IMG/VR virus record: IMGVR_UViG_3300027796_000030
Span: 1 to 32,151 of that record
Origin: a virus
Length of the DNA: 32,151 nt
Direction: 5' to 3' (one strand)
Part shown: positions 14,400 through 22,486 of the stretch, piece after piece
Layout: the number at the start of each line of letters is the position of its first letter
How positions within the stretch are numbered: position 1 is the stretch's first letter
Program-made: the position numbers and the translations under genes
Notes under the pieces: generated by a model
Seen by the model: only the letters and a program-made list of their open reading frames with translations
Told to the model about the DNA's origin: nothing
Database searches by the model: none

Positions 14400-15095
14400 A
14401 TGAAGTTGTCACAGGATGTTAAAGATTTTTTTAATTTTATAAATAATCGCGGAGAATGTACGATTCATGACTTGATTGAGAACTTCTGTACAATTAAGGA
14501 ACTAGAATTAAATACCGCCTTCTATGGTAGTACCATTAGTTATAGTGCTGGAACAAAAGTACCATCATTGGAGAACATAGAAGAGTATTATTCAATGATA
14601 AAAACTCTGAAATTTATATGTAATAGACCAATTCTATCAAAACTACTAGATATTTACCGAGTCGAGACAAAGCAAATAGGAATAAAGCTATATTTTACCT
14701 CTGATGGTGATCGGATTATAAAAGATGATGTTTTATTAAAAGAAGTATCTACTTACGAAAAGACAACGTATTCGCGAACAGAAGAATTACGTGAGTTTGT
14801 TAATAATAACTATTTAACTGATGATGAAATAAAACAATCATGGGAAATGCAGCGTGATATCGCTAATGGAAAGCTTACCAGAAGAATGGCGTATCTCTCA
14901 TTGTTGGTATCTGTATTGATTTCTATAGCAACATCGATATTCAATTACTCAACTTATACAACTATTCGAAACGTGAATATTTCTTCAATGCCGAATAACA
15001 AGGAGCCAATAAAAATAATCTTAGTTGACGAAAACGGAAAACCTGTTACACAAATTGATTTTTCAAATGATGAAACGATAATCATCAAGAAATAA
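14400..15095 (+). CDS. AT-rich membrane-anchored cargo protein (candidate moron)
   Basis: ATG 14400 has GGAGG five bases upstream. The product has 231 residues: an N-terminal helical part (about 1-40, SQDVKDFFNFINNRGECTIH) that looks winged-helix-like, a mixed middle, one transmembrane helix around residues 160-185 (MAYLSLLVSVLISIATSIFN), and a short C-terminal domain of strands (PIKIILVDENGKPVTQIDF). Base and codon use (many AAA, ATA, TTA codons) is clearly more AT-rich than in the genes on both sides, a sign of separate origin. Membrane-anchored cargo in prophages often acts in superinfection exclusion or defence, but nothing in this sequence proves that role. Confidence 0.65.
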   Translation: MKLSQDVKDFFNFINNRGECTIHDLIENFCTIKELELNTAFYGSTISYSAGTKVPSLENIEEYYSMIKTLKFICNRPILSKLLDIYRVETKQIGIKLYFTSDGDRIIKDDVLLKEVSTYEKTTYSRTEELREFVNNNYLTDDEIKQSWEMQRDIANGKLTRRMAYLSLLVSVLISIATSIFNYSTYTTIRNVNISSMPNNKEPIKIILVDENGKPVTQIDFSNDETIIIKK

Positions 15096-15125
15096 TCGCT
15101 TTCTCTGGGGAGGGGAAGAGAGTAA

Positions 15126-16211
15126 ATGGCACGACCAACCAAAGATGGGCTGGATTATTTTCCGCTCAACACAAAAAACGATGACAAGTTCGATCTCATC
15201 GAAGCGCGTCATGGGTTAACTGGATTCGCAATAATTATTAAGCTTTTCCAGCGCATATACGACGAGAATGGGTATTTCTATCCATGGGGCGACAAGCAGA
15301 AACTTCTTTTTTCTCGCGCTATTTCGACGCCGATCGGCATCATCGATACTATAATCGAGAGCGCTGTGGAGTTTGGATTATTCGACTCAGAACGCTTCAA
15401 GAAAGGTGTTTTGACCTCTAAGGGAATCCAACGTCGTTATTTCGAGGCGAGTAAGAAACGGAAGGTCATAAACCTCTATTCCGACATTTTGCTCATTATT
15501 CCCGAATTAGGTGAGAAACAATCCCCCTGCAACGGGGTTTTTACTGGAAATAACCCCCAAGCAAGTGGAGTTATTACCGGTAATAATCCCCAAAGTAAAA
15601 GGGAAAGTAAAGAGGAAAGTAGTGGTAATAATCCGGAGTTTATTCCGGAAATAACTCCACAGGAAGAACCAGAAAATACCACCACTTTCCCTTTTTCAAA
15701 ACTCCAAGAAGAGGTGAAGGCCTCAACCGGATATCTCATCGACGAAAAGGTCGCATCGAGATTCAACACCTCGAAGATCCCTGAAGACTGGATTTCAGGA
15801 CCGGAATCATTCTTCGCATTTGCGAAATCAATCGTCCAGGAGAAATACCCAGGGAAACCAGAATCAGAACAGCGAACACTTTTCATCACCGCGGTAACCG
15901 ACTGGGAGAACCTCAGAACAGAATACCCGGGATGGAAGAGCAAGAAAGAAAAAGCATCAACGGACGAGGCCGTAAAAAAAGCGAAGATCACACCTCCTGA
16001 GATCTGCGATTGCGGAGGAGTAATCAAAGTACGAGCCGGACGATTGACCTGCGAAAAATGCGGAGCAGCCTGGGTGTTCGAGAATAAAATCTGGGAAAAA
16101 CTCGAAGTCAACGCTTCAGCTCACATCGATCTGGAGAAGGGACGAAGACCAGCAACCAGGAAAACTGACCCCGTTGAAGAGGACGAGAATCCGATTCCTC
16201 TTACGTTTTAA
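15126..16211 (+). CDS. Lin1244-like (DUF4373-type) replication initiator
   Basis: The N-terminal 110 residues (ARPTKDGLDYFPLNTKNDDK, then LTGFAIIIKLFQRIYDENGY and LTSKGIQRRYFEA) match the Lin1244/Lin1753 domain of phage replication organisers. A flexible middle with repeated GNNPQ units is followed by a helical part and a C-terminal zinc ribbon (CDCGG with CEKCG). The protein is 361 residues. Such proteins bind the origin and load the host helicase. GGGGAGGGG before ATG 15126 is a good ribosome site. The repeats of the linker form iteron-like DNA (15546-15658), as in lambda O, where the origin lies within the initiator gene. Confidence 0.75.
   Translation: MARPTKDGLDYFPLNTKNDDKFDLIEARHGLTGFAIIIKLFQRIYDENGYFYPWGDKQKLLFSRAISTPIGIIDTIIESAVEFGLFDSERFKKGVLTSKGIQRRYFEASKKRKVINLYSDILLIIPELGEKQSPCNGVFTGNNPQASGVITGNNPQSKRESKEESSGNNPEFIPEITPQEEPENTTTFPFSKLQEEVKASTGYLIDEKVASRFNTSKIPEDWISGPESFFAFAKSIVQEKYPGKPESEQRTLFITAVTDWENLRTEYPGWKSKKEKASTDEAVKKAKITPPEICDCGGVIKVRAGRLTCEKCGAAWVFENKIWEKLEVNASAHIDLEKGRRPATRKTDPVEEDENPIPLTF
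15546..15658. repeat. Iteron cluster inside initiator gene, predicted replication origin
   Basis: Copies of GGWAATAAYYCC lie at 15546-15558, 15579-15590, 15624-15634 and 15647-15658 (+ orientation), and inverted at 15567-15578 and 15635-15646. The pairs 15571-15586 (TTATTACCGGTAATAA, a perfect 16-base palindrome) and 15635-15658 are palindromic. A purine-rich AT-rich tract with AAAGTA three times (about 15591-15621) lies between and could melt first. Each copy also encodes part of a GNNP repeat, so the DNA and protein repeats are not independent evidence. Confidence 0.5.
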
Positions 16212-16217
16212 CCGCAA

Positions 16218-16616
16218 ATGCGCTTGACCAAACAGCCTCTACACCGTTATTACTCGATAGTCATGAGAAACATGACGCATTCGGAAATAGCGGTTGCATT
16301 GATCGAGCGTCTCTCGAAGAAAGGTGTTCCTGCCTTTTCGAGGAGTTCGCTTTCCGGAAGCGTATACGTTTACATCGTCGGAAGCCGCCAGATGGTTCGC
16401 ATTTCAGATCATGGGAAGCACCGAGGATGGTTCCGCTACAACATCAGGACGGACCTGAAGAAAGGCCGTGCGTTCATCTTTCGAGGACAGCGAGTCTTTG
16501 TTTTCACGGAGAACGAGATTAAGCAGGTCTGTTTTACTGTTGCGCGGGACTCGAAGAATGAACGGGTTAAGAACGCAAGCGCGATAATCAAGAAAAAGCT
16601 TATGAGAAGGAGGTGA
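16218..16616 (+). CDS. Small hypothetical protein before terminase
   Basis: The frame starts just after the initiator gene; ATG 16218, 16263 and 16272 are all possible, none with a strong ribosome site. The longest form has 132 residues, basic, with a beta-rich centre (SGSVYVYIVGSRQMVRISDH, then FRYNIRTDL) and a lysine-rich C-terminus (IIKKKLMRRR). It may bind nucleic acid. No family recognised. Confidence 0.5.
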   Translation: MRLTKQPLHRYYSIVMRNMTHSEIAVALIERLSKKGVPAFSRSSLSGSVYVYIVGSRQMVRISDHGKHRGWFRYNIRTDLKKGRAFIFRGQRVFVFTENEIKQVCFTVARDSKNERVKNASAIIKKKLMRRR

Positions 16617-16623
16617 GGGATTT

Positions 16624-17283
16624 ATGGCGATCAAGAAAAAAGAACCGGCAAGAATAAAGAAACCCGCTCCTGCAAAGAAAGCGCCAACCTCCTCAAAATC
16701 TTCAAATGTTACTACGAGTAAGAACAAGAAACCCGGAAGACCGCGTACAAGGCCTGAGAAACCTCCAAGACCTGAGGAAGCGAAGCCGATTGGATGCCCA
16801 ACTGAATACCGCAAGGAATACGACGAACAGGCGTTCAAGTATTGCCTTCTCGGGGCGACTGATAAGGTTTTAGGCGATTTCTTCGGAGTTTCTGAGAGAA
16901 CTATAAATACCTGGAAAAAAGAGTTTCCGTCGTTCCTTCAGTCCATTTCGCGGGGTAAAGATAGAGCGGACGCCGAAATAGCAAACTCTTTCTTCATGCG
17001 AGCGAAGGGATTTACTCACAAAGTGGAGAAACCTCTGGTTGTTTCGGTTGGTAATTTCCAGTCAGAAATCAAAATTGCAAAATATTCCGAAGTGGTGCTT
17101 CCCGATGCGAATGCCTGTCATAAATGGCTGCATAACAGGCAGGCGAAACTCTGGCCGGATAAACAAAACTTGTCTCTTGGTGAATTGCCACCCATCGCGG
17201 TAGTTCTTGATTTACCTGAAGGATATGTACCTGAAAACGGTGCTAAAAAGGACACCCATGATGGCGACGATAGCGGCGACTAA
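16624..17283 (+). CDS. terS: Terminase small subunit
   Basis: AAGGAGGTGA at 16607-16616 is a perfect ribosome site. The 219-residue product has a lysine- and proline-rich disordered N-terminus (about 1-55), followed by a helix-turn-helix (DKVLGDFFGVSERTINTWKK) and SRGKDRADAEIANSFFMRAK, the usual order of small terminase DNA-binding domains. An oligomerisation core and acidic C-terminus (HDGDDSGD) follow. It recognises the packaging site and regulates the large subunit, whose gene overlaps its end by 26 bases. The lysine-rich N-terminal extension is longer than usual. Confidence 0.82.
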   Translation: MAIKKKEPARIKKPAPAKKAPTSSKSSNVTTSKNKKPGRPRTRPEKPPRPEEAKPIGCPTEYRKEYDEQAFKYCLLGATDKVLGDFFGVSERTINTWKKEFPSFLQSISRGKDRADAEIANSFFMRAKGFTHKVEKPLVVSVGNFQSEIKIAKYSEVVLPDANACHKWLHNRQAKLWPDKQNLSLGELPPIAVVLDLPEGYVPENGAKKDTHDGDDSGD

Positions 17284-18532
17284 TCAGCGCCACGGAGAAA
17301 GACCTAATCTCAGGTTGATCAAACCGACTCGTCCTCAGTCGATCGTCTTCTCGCATCCGGCTCGCTTCAAGATTCTCAATGCCGGCCGGCGCTTCGGCAA
17401 GACATTCCTAGCGCTCATCATGCTTTTTACGTTTGCCGTCAATCACGCGAACGCGATTTGCTGGTACGTCGCTCCGACATACAAACAGGCTGAGCAGATC
17501 GCATGGGAAGACCTGAAGCGCCTTGTTCCTGAAGCGTACATTCTCAAGAAAGACGAGACGGATCTTTCGATCACGTTGCTAAATAATTCGGTTATCGCGC
17601 TAAGGGGATCCGATAATCCCGATTCTCTCCGTGGTCCAGGGCTCGATGCGCTCGTTCTCGATGAAGCGGCCTTTCAGAAAAGCGAAGTCTGGAAGGTCAT
17701 GCGCCCGATGCTCGCGGATAAGAAGGGCTGGTGCCTCTTTATCTCGACGCCGAAGGGATACAACTGGTTCTACGATCTCTATTGCGCTGCAGATGATCGC
17801 AAGGGATGGAAGCGCTTTCAGTTCACGACGGCCGAAGGCGGGAACGTTGATGCGGAAGAAATCGAGGACGCGAAGGCCGAGCTCGACGATCGCACCTTCA
17901 ATCAAGAATTCCTCGCATCCTTCGAAACACTCACCGGCCGCGTTTACTACAACTTCTCGCGCGAGCTCAATAAGACCGACTACGAAATAACTCAAGCGCC
18001 GATTCTCGTCGGCATGGACTTTAACGTAAATCCGATGACCGCGACGATCGCGCAACGGGCAGGAACTCAGCTCATTTTCATTGACGAGATCGTCATGGCG
18101 GACGGTAATACCGAGATGATGGCTCAAGAGATCCGGCGTCGTTATCCGAAACACTCGGTTTGCGTTTACCCGGATCCGACCGGGAACCGCCGACAAACGA
18201 ACGCGCCCGCGGGCCAGACCGACTTCACGATTCTTCGCTCTCATGGTTTCACCGTTCTCGCACCGACGAAGCCATACTCGACCGCGGATAAGATCAACAC
18301 GGTCAACGCTGCGCTCTGCAACGCGAAAGGCGTTCGGCGCGTGTTCGTAAAGCAGGGGACATGCGCTCTTTTGTGCAAGGGATGGGATGGATATTGCTAC
18401 AAGGAAAACACAGGGCTTCCCGATAAATCGGGCGGGCTTGATCACGAGACGGACGCTGCGGCGTACCTGATCAACTACGAGCTGCCGATTCTTGGGCGCG
18501 GAATGGTTCAGGGTTCGGCAACAGGCGTATGA
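17258..18532 (+). CDS. terL: Terminase large subunit
   Basis: ATG 17258 (or 17261) follows AAAAGGA. The 424-residue product has the N-terminal packaging ATPase: Walker A AGRRFGKT at 42-49, Walker B LVLDEA with D135-E136, and coupling motif ISTPKG. The C-terminal RNase H-like nuclease shows its acidic residues in GMDFN (D254), YPDPTG (D306) and DHETD (D395/D399). It pumps DNA into the prohead and cuts it. It overlaps the small subunit gene. The packaging type (cos or pac) cannot be told from the protein alone. Confidence 0.96.
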   Translation: MMATIAATNQRHGERPNLRLIKPTRPQSIVFSHPARFKILNAGRRFGKTFLALIMLFTFAVNHANAICWYVAPTYKQAEQIAWEDLKRLVPEAYILKKDETDLSITLLNNSVIALRGSDNPDSLRGPGLDALVLDEAAFQKSEVWKVMRPMLADKKGWCLFISTPKGYNWFYDLYCAADDRKGWKRFQFTTAEGGNVDAEEIEDAKAELDDRTFNQEFLASFETLTGRVYYNFSRELNKTDYEITQAPILVGMDFNVNPMTATIAQRAGTQLIFIDEIVMADGNTEMMAQEIRRRYPKHSVCVYPDPTGNRRQTNAPAGQTDFTILRSHGFTVLAPTKPYSTADKINTVNAALCNAKGVRRVFVKQGTCALLCKGWDGYCYKENTGLPDKSGGLDHETDAAAYLINYELPILGRGMVQGSATGV

Positions 18533-18535
18533 TCT

Positions 18536-18550
18536 GTCCGCAATGCGGAC
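18536..18550. repeat. 15-bp inverted repeat GTCCGCAATGCGGAC (copy 2)
   Basis: It lies four bases after the TerL stop and five bases before the GAGGGG ribosome site of the portal gene. It is the exact reverse complement of the repeat at 5967-5981. A regulatory or protein-binding role is possible. Confidence 0.5.
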
Positions 18551-18566
18551 ATTCGAGGGGGATATT

Positions 18567-20045
18567 ATGGGTGTGGAAACAAAATGCAAGGAATACGATA
18601 AGAACCGGCCCGCATGGGACCTGGTTCGTGACGCGATCGACGGGGAGGACACGATCAAGGCTAAAGGGACGCTCTATCTCCCGAAACCCGAGGGCATGGA
18701 GAAAGAGGAATACCAGTCCTACGCCGCGCGAGTTCACTGGTTCAATGCGACGGGTCGAACCGCAAAAGGCCTTCATGGCATGGTTTACTCGAAGCCTCCG
18801 ATTCTCGATAACTGCCCGGAAGCGCTCAAGAAAGTCCTCGAAGATATCGATCGCGAGGGAACAAACATCGATCAGTTCTCATCGGATCTCACTTGGGACG
18901 CGCTCGCGACGAATTGGGGCGGCGTCCTCGTCGATTATCCGCAAGCCGACGAAAAGCTCGACAAAGGATCAGCTGAGCGCGAGGGCTTGAGGACCTACGC
19001 AGCATGGTATTCGGCCGAGTCGATCATCAATTTGCGCAAAAAAACGGTAAACCATCAGCAGATTATCACCCTTGTTGTTCTTCACGAGCCATACGAGAAG
19101 ATCGGGAGCAACGAGTTTTCGACCGAGATCAAGAACCGGTACCGCGTTCTCGATCTCGACGAAGCGACCGGAACTTACCGGCAGCGCATCTTCGACGAGG
19201 ATGGAGACCAGGGACTATCGGTTCCGACGTCGGAAGTCCATCCAAAGAAGCAGGGAAAAGAACTCGACTACATCCCGTTCTTCACGTTCCCCGGCAGAGA
19301 GCCCGAGAAGTCGATGATCTTCGACCTCGCATGCGAGAACGTCGGACACTACCAGAAAAGCGCCGACTTCGAGAACGGTCTGCACCTCACCGGAATTCCG
19401 ACGCCGTTTGCGACCTGTCAGGCTCCTGTCGATAAGAACGGGGATCCCGTCAAAGTGAAACTCGGAGGGAACTCGTTCCTCTATCTCGGGGATCCCGCGG
19501 CGACTGCCGACTATCTTGACTTTAAGGGTGAAGGACTCTCGGCGCTCGAGAAAGCCATCCTGAACTGCGAGGAGCGCATGGCGATCCTCGGAGCTCGCAT
19601 CATCTCGGCCGAGAAGAAGGGCGTCGAGTCTGCGTCGGCCGCGCGAATCCATCGCGCCGGCGAGAACTCGGTTCTCGCGTCGTTCGCGCTTAACGCCTCG
19701 GACGTTCTCACGGCGGTCATTCGCGAGATCGGCTCCTGGGAGAATATTTCGGGATCAGACAAGGTGACCTACAAACTCAACACCGAGTACGACGTCGAGG
19801 AGATGGAAGCGCAGCTCTTCAGTGCGCTTACCTCGGCTCACGTGCAAAACAAGATCGGCCGTAAGGTCTATTTCTACAACCTCAAGAAGAACGACCGCGT
19901 TCCTGACGATATGGATCTCGAGGCGTTCGAAAAGGATATCGCGGATAGCACGGAAGACCATGGACCGGATGGCGATGACGCGAATTCGAGCGCGGAAGGA
20001 ACCGATGATGAGAAGAACGCAAAGGTCGGGGCAGCACAGAAATGA
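18567..20045 (+). CDS. Portal protein (DUF4055-like)
   Basis: ATG 18567 with GAGGGG just upstream is chosen over earlier in-frame starts within the TerL end. The 492-residue product matches the DUF4055-type portal family in overall pattern: WDLVRDAIDGEDTIKAKGTL at the start, WFNATGRTAKGLHGMVYSKP, NWGGVLVDYP, and a C-terminal VEEMEAQLFSALTSAHVQNK region. The C-terminus is acidic and disordered. Portals form the twelve-subunit ring at the head vertex through which DNA passes. Position directly after TerL supports the call. Confidence 0.87.
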   Translation: MGVETKCKEYDKNRPAWDLVRDAIDGEDTIKAKGTLYLPKPEGMEKEEYQSYAARVHWFNATGRTAKGLHGMVYSKPPILDNCPEALKKVLEDIDREGTNIDQFSSDLTWDALATNWGGVLVDYPQADEKLDKGSAEREGLRTYAAWYSAESIINLRKKTVNHQQIITLVVLHEPYEKIGSNEFSTEIKNRYRVLDLDEATGTYRQRIFDEDGDQGLSVPTSEVHPKKQGKELDYIPFFTFPGREPEKSMIFDLACENVGHYQKSADFENGLHLTGIPTPFATCQAPVDKNGDPVKVKLGGNSFLYLGDPAATADYLDFKGEGLSALEKAILNCEERMAILGARIISAEKKGVESASAARIHRAGENSVLASFALNASDVLTAVIREIGSWENISGSDKVTYKLNTEYDVEEMEAQLFSALTSAHVQNKIGRKVYFYNLKKNDRVPDDMDLEAFEKDIADSTEDHGPDGDDANSSAEGTDDEKNAKVGAAQK

Positions 20046-20230
20046 GCCCAAAGATAATTCAGCTCATAGAGTTCATTCCTCACGTCGTCTCCGAGGTTAT
20101 CTGCGTGAAATGCGGTCATCGTCAGATTTCCGTGAGGCCTGAAGGAACGCTCTTGAAAGATCTCGAATGCGCCGGATGCCACAAGCAGGGTTTCGTGATT
20201 GAAACCGGGCAGGAGATCGACGATGCCTGA
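20042..20230 (+). CDS. Small zinc-ribbon protein
   Basis: The 62-residue product has two cysteine knuckles, CVKCG and CAGCH, separated by about 25 residues, as in zinc ribbons. Start overlaps the portal stop and its end overlaps the minor head gene. A short zinc-ribbon protein between portal and MuF genes occurs in related phages; its role is unknown. Nucleic-acid or protein contacts during head assembly are possible. Confidence 0.6.
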   Translation: MSPKIIQLIEFIPHVVSEVICVKCGHRQISVRPEGTLLKDLECAGCHKQGFVIETGQEIDDA

Positions 20231-21887
20231 CACCTATCTCGACCGAATGCTGACCCATGCGGTCTATTTCGAGCGCTACAAGACGCATGAGGTCAACCAG
20301 CTTCTTAAGGTCCTCGATGCGGCGAACGTCGCTTGCAAGGCGGAAGTCTTGCGCACAAATGGCGCCGCGACGAAGGCACGGTACGTCGAAATCATGAAAC
20401 AGATCGGCAAGATCCGTGATGAGGCAGTCGGAAAGATCGACAAGCAGCTCAGTCTCGACCTCAAGGACCTCGTTTCCTCCGAGATCGACTTCCAAGATAA
20501 GACACTGAAGGCGGTAATCGGAGCGAAGCTCGAGCTGACGCTTCCGGCGCCCGAGAAGGTCTATACCGCGGCGACGTTCATGCCATTCGCGCATTCAGCG
20601 ACCTTCGAGAGCACTCTTACAAAGATCTCGAATGACCTCTATTCGCAATGGGATATGTCGGTCCGGGCGGGATATCTCGCAGGGGATACCGCGCAGGTTA
20701 TTAACCGGCGCGTTTTGGGATCTGTAAAGAATCTAGAGCCCGGAACCATGCAGACTTTGCGAAATTCGCTCGATACCAACACCAGGACCACGCTTTCTCA
20801 TTTCGCCGAGCAAACACGGAATGCGGTCTATCGCGCGAATGAGGATTTATTCAGCGGGTATCGTTACCTCGCGACGCTCGACGGTCGGACATGCCTCATC
20901 TGCGCGGCTGACGATGGCAGGACCTTCAAGTCGCTCGACGTAGCGCCGCAGCTTCCGCGACATCACCGCGATCGCTGCCTGTATGTCCCGGTAATCAAAG
21001 GCATGGAGAACGACATCGGAGAACGAGCGAGCGTCGACGGACCGGTTGACGGGAAGGTTGACTTTGAAACGTGGCTCAGAACGCAGTCCGAGGACCGACA
21101 GAAGGATTTTCTTGGCCCGTCTCGATACGAACTCTTCAAAAACGGCGCATCTCTCCGGGGATTCACCTCCGATGGTCGTAAATTGTCGCTTAAGGACTGG
21201 AAAGAACTCGAAGGAAACGTTCTGCCGACTCCGAAACGGTCTCACAACAAGGTTACGTTTCAGTCAGAAAAGGACATCACCGCTGCTGGTCGTGATATCC
21301 TCAATCAGGCGAGAGCGGATAATGCCGATGTATTCGACATTCTTCGAACGAAGCGTGATTTCGGCTTGTCAAAGACTCATGAATTCAAAAAAGGGTCATC
21401 ACTCTTTGCAAAAGATGCCATTCTCGAAGCTCAGAAATACTATCCGACGGAATGGTTGAAACAATCTCTTGCAGCTTCCAAAGGAACCCCTTTAACGGCA
21501 AAGAAGCTCAGGCGCGGGTATTACTGCAATAGCCTAGAGCCTTCTATCGCGATATCCGGTCGGAAGGATTGCGCAGTCCATGAGCTTGCGCATCGAATGG
21601 AAAGCATAATTCCTGAAATTGTTAAGGCTGAGAAAGAGTTTTATGACAGAAGGACCAAAGGCGAAGCGCTTCAGTCGCTTCGTTACTTAACCAAAACACC
21701 GTATCCTCTGAGCGAAATTGCGCGGCCTGATAAGTTTCGCGATCCCTACATGGGAAAATATTACAAGGGCGAGCGAAATTACGAGCTTTTGAGTGTTGGC
21801 ATTGAAAAAATAGTTAATAGGTCGTATATTAAAGGCGATGACGATGATTTCGATTCGTTCATAATTGGTCTTTTGCTGGGGGTCTGA
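20223..21887 (+). CDS. MuF/SPP1 gp7-like minor head protein with C-terminal zinc metallopeptidase domain
   Basis: ATG 20223 lies within the end of the zinc-ribbon gene. The product has 554 residues. Residues 1-270 are a MuF/gp7 head morphogenesis domain: helical, ending in the typical cysteine-histidine cluster (TCLICAADDGRTF, then PRHHRDRCLYVPV). After a linker, residues about 345-554 form a separate domain with HELAH at 453-457 (zinc-binding His453 and His457, catalytic Glu454) and a later NYELLSVGIE with Glu521 as likely third zinc ligand, as in gluzincins of the lethal-factor type. MuF proteins are packaged in the virion with the DNA, and similar fusions have been described as polymorphic toxins of temperate phages. 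The small acidic gene after it could be immunity. Confidence 0.83.
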   Translation: MPDTYLDRMLTHAVYFERYKTHEVNQLLKVLDAANVACKAEVLRTNGAATKARYVEIMKQIGKIRDEAVGKIDKQLSLDLKDLVSSEIDFQDKTLKAVIGAKLELTLPAPEKVYTAATFMPFAHSATFESTLTKISNDLYSQWDMSVRAGYLAGDTAQVINRRVLGSVKNLEPGTMQTLRNSLDTNTRTTLSHFAEQTRNAVYRANEDLFSGYRYLATLDGRTCLICAADDGRTFKSLDVAPQLPRHHRDRCLYVPVIKGMENDIGERASVDGPVDGKVDFETWLRTQSEDRQKDFLGPSRYELFKNGASLRGFTSDGRKLSLKDWKELEGNVLPTPKRSHNKVTFQSEKDITAAGRDILNQARADNADVFDILRTKRDFGLSKTHEFKKGSSLFAKDAILEAQKYYPTEWLKQSLAASKGTPLTAKKLRRGYYCNSLEPSIAISGRKDCAVHELAHRMESIIPEIVKAEKEFYDRRTKGEALQSLRYLTKTPYPLSEIARPDKFRDPYMGKYYKGERNYELLSVGIEKIVNRSYIKGDDDDFDSFIIGLLLGV

Positions 21888-22156
21888 TGTTTACGATCAC
21901 TGGTTCGATCAAGAATAAAACCTGCTCGATTACCTACGACGAAGGGAAGCTCAGCGGCGACGAAACAGCCGTTTCCATTGCGCGTGAAGAAGCAAAGAAA
22001 GATCACGGTCCGGTAGGACTTCACCCTGAAGTCATCGAATCCGATTATTTATCCCAAGAGATCCCGGCATACGCGCTCATCTATTCGTTTGTCTTCGATT
22101 CGGTCGAATCCGAGGAGAACGATTGGGAACCGGCGCCGGATGATGCCGTGTTCTAA
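21887..22156 (+). CDS. Small acidic protein, candidate immunity or partner of MuF peptidase
   Basis: The gene starts on the TGA of the MuF-metallopeptidase gene and ends just before a terminator. The 89-residue product begins MFTITGSIKNKTCSITYDEG, continues with a helix (ETAVSIAREEAKKDHGPV), and ends acidic (VESEENDWEPAPDDAVF). Small size, acidity and strict coupling to a putative toxin domain are the usual signs of an immunity protein. It could also be a head-assembly partner. Nothing in the sequence proves inhibition. Confidence 0.55.
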   Translation: MFTITGSIKNKTCSITYDEGKLSGDETAVSIAREEAKKDHGPVGLHPEVIESDYLSQEIPAYALIYSFVFDSVESEENDWEPAPDDAVF

Positions 22157-22173
22157 AAATACCATGCTTATTG

Positions 22174-22204
22174 AACCAAGGCGCTCCTCGTGAGCGCCTT
22201 GGTT
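22174..22204. terminator. Strong hairpin terminator after the MuF pair
   Basis: A 13-base stem (22174-22186 with 22192-22204) has a five-base loop. The following ATTGTT is only weakly U-rich on the + strand, so termination may be partial or help transcript stability. It closes the packaging and portal gene group and lies just before the new promoter of the capsid genes. Confidence 0.75.
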
Positions 22205-22346
22205 ATTGTTCCAGAAAAAAAGTTAAAAATATTTTATGCAAAATCTATCGTACTCTATATAGTCTCATTGATTCATAGTATCCAATACAGCCTAATACGA
22301 TATAACACGTTTTAATTTTCACGAATACCACCAATGAAAATCGCGC
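22205..22346. other. AT-rich intergenic spacer between head gene groups
   Basis: No open frame or RNA structure worth naming is seen in this AT-rich stretch between the terminator and the promoter. Several TATA-like strings occur (for example CTATATAG near 22254), so further promoters or binding sites are possible, but none has a good partner box that I can support. Confidence 0.4.
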
Positions 22347-22376
22347 TTGTCAACAAATACTACACACCGTTATAGT
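22347..22376 (+). promoter_or_regulatory. Predicted promoter of capsid operon (TTGTCA-18-TATAGT)
   Basis: TTGTCA (22347-22352) and TATAGT (22371-22376) each differ from consensus by one base, with an 18-base spacer. Transcription would start near 22383, producing a 100-base leader with the AGGA hairpins before the scaffold gene. The upstream region is AT-rich, as for UP elements. Confidence 0.6.
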
Positions 22377-22403
22377 CCCTCCAAAAGAGAAATCAGTTCT
22401 GTC

Positions 22404-22477
22404 GCGCAGGAGCGCAACGGCAGGAGCCGGACGGGACGACGCAATCACTTACCAAAACCCCAGGAGGGGTACAGGAG
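22404..22477 (+). promoter_or_regulatory. Leader with three AGGA-loop hairpins, CsrA-like binding sites
   Basis: Three hairpins show the same loop AGGA: GCGC-AGGA-GCGC (22404-22415), CGGC-AGGA-GCCG (22418-22429), and ACCCC-AGGA-GGGGT (22457-22470). A fourth AGGA, in ACAGGAGA (22471-22478), is the ribosome site of the scaffold gene at nine-base spacing. CsrA/RsmA proteins bind GGA in hairpin loops, often with one site at the Shine-Dalgarno. The stems are unrelated in sequence, so the shared loop is under selection rather than a duplication. Binding by host CsrA or a phage protein is inference. Confidence 0.55.
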
Positions 22478-22486
22478 ATCCAGAGT

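Noticed and set aside
18529-18990. A frame starting MICPQCGHSRG that overlaps the portal gene
   Set aside because: The CPQCG start looks like a zinc-ribbon protein, but the rest is Arg/Ser-rich out-of-frame sequence over 420 bases of a well-supported portal gene. I treat it as chance.
22174-22204. Further repressor operator in the terminator (contains AACCAA and TTGGTT)
   Set aside because: The half sites are in the opposite order and widely spaced compared with the sites at 6259-6340; the hairpin explains the symmetry.
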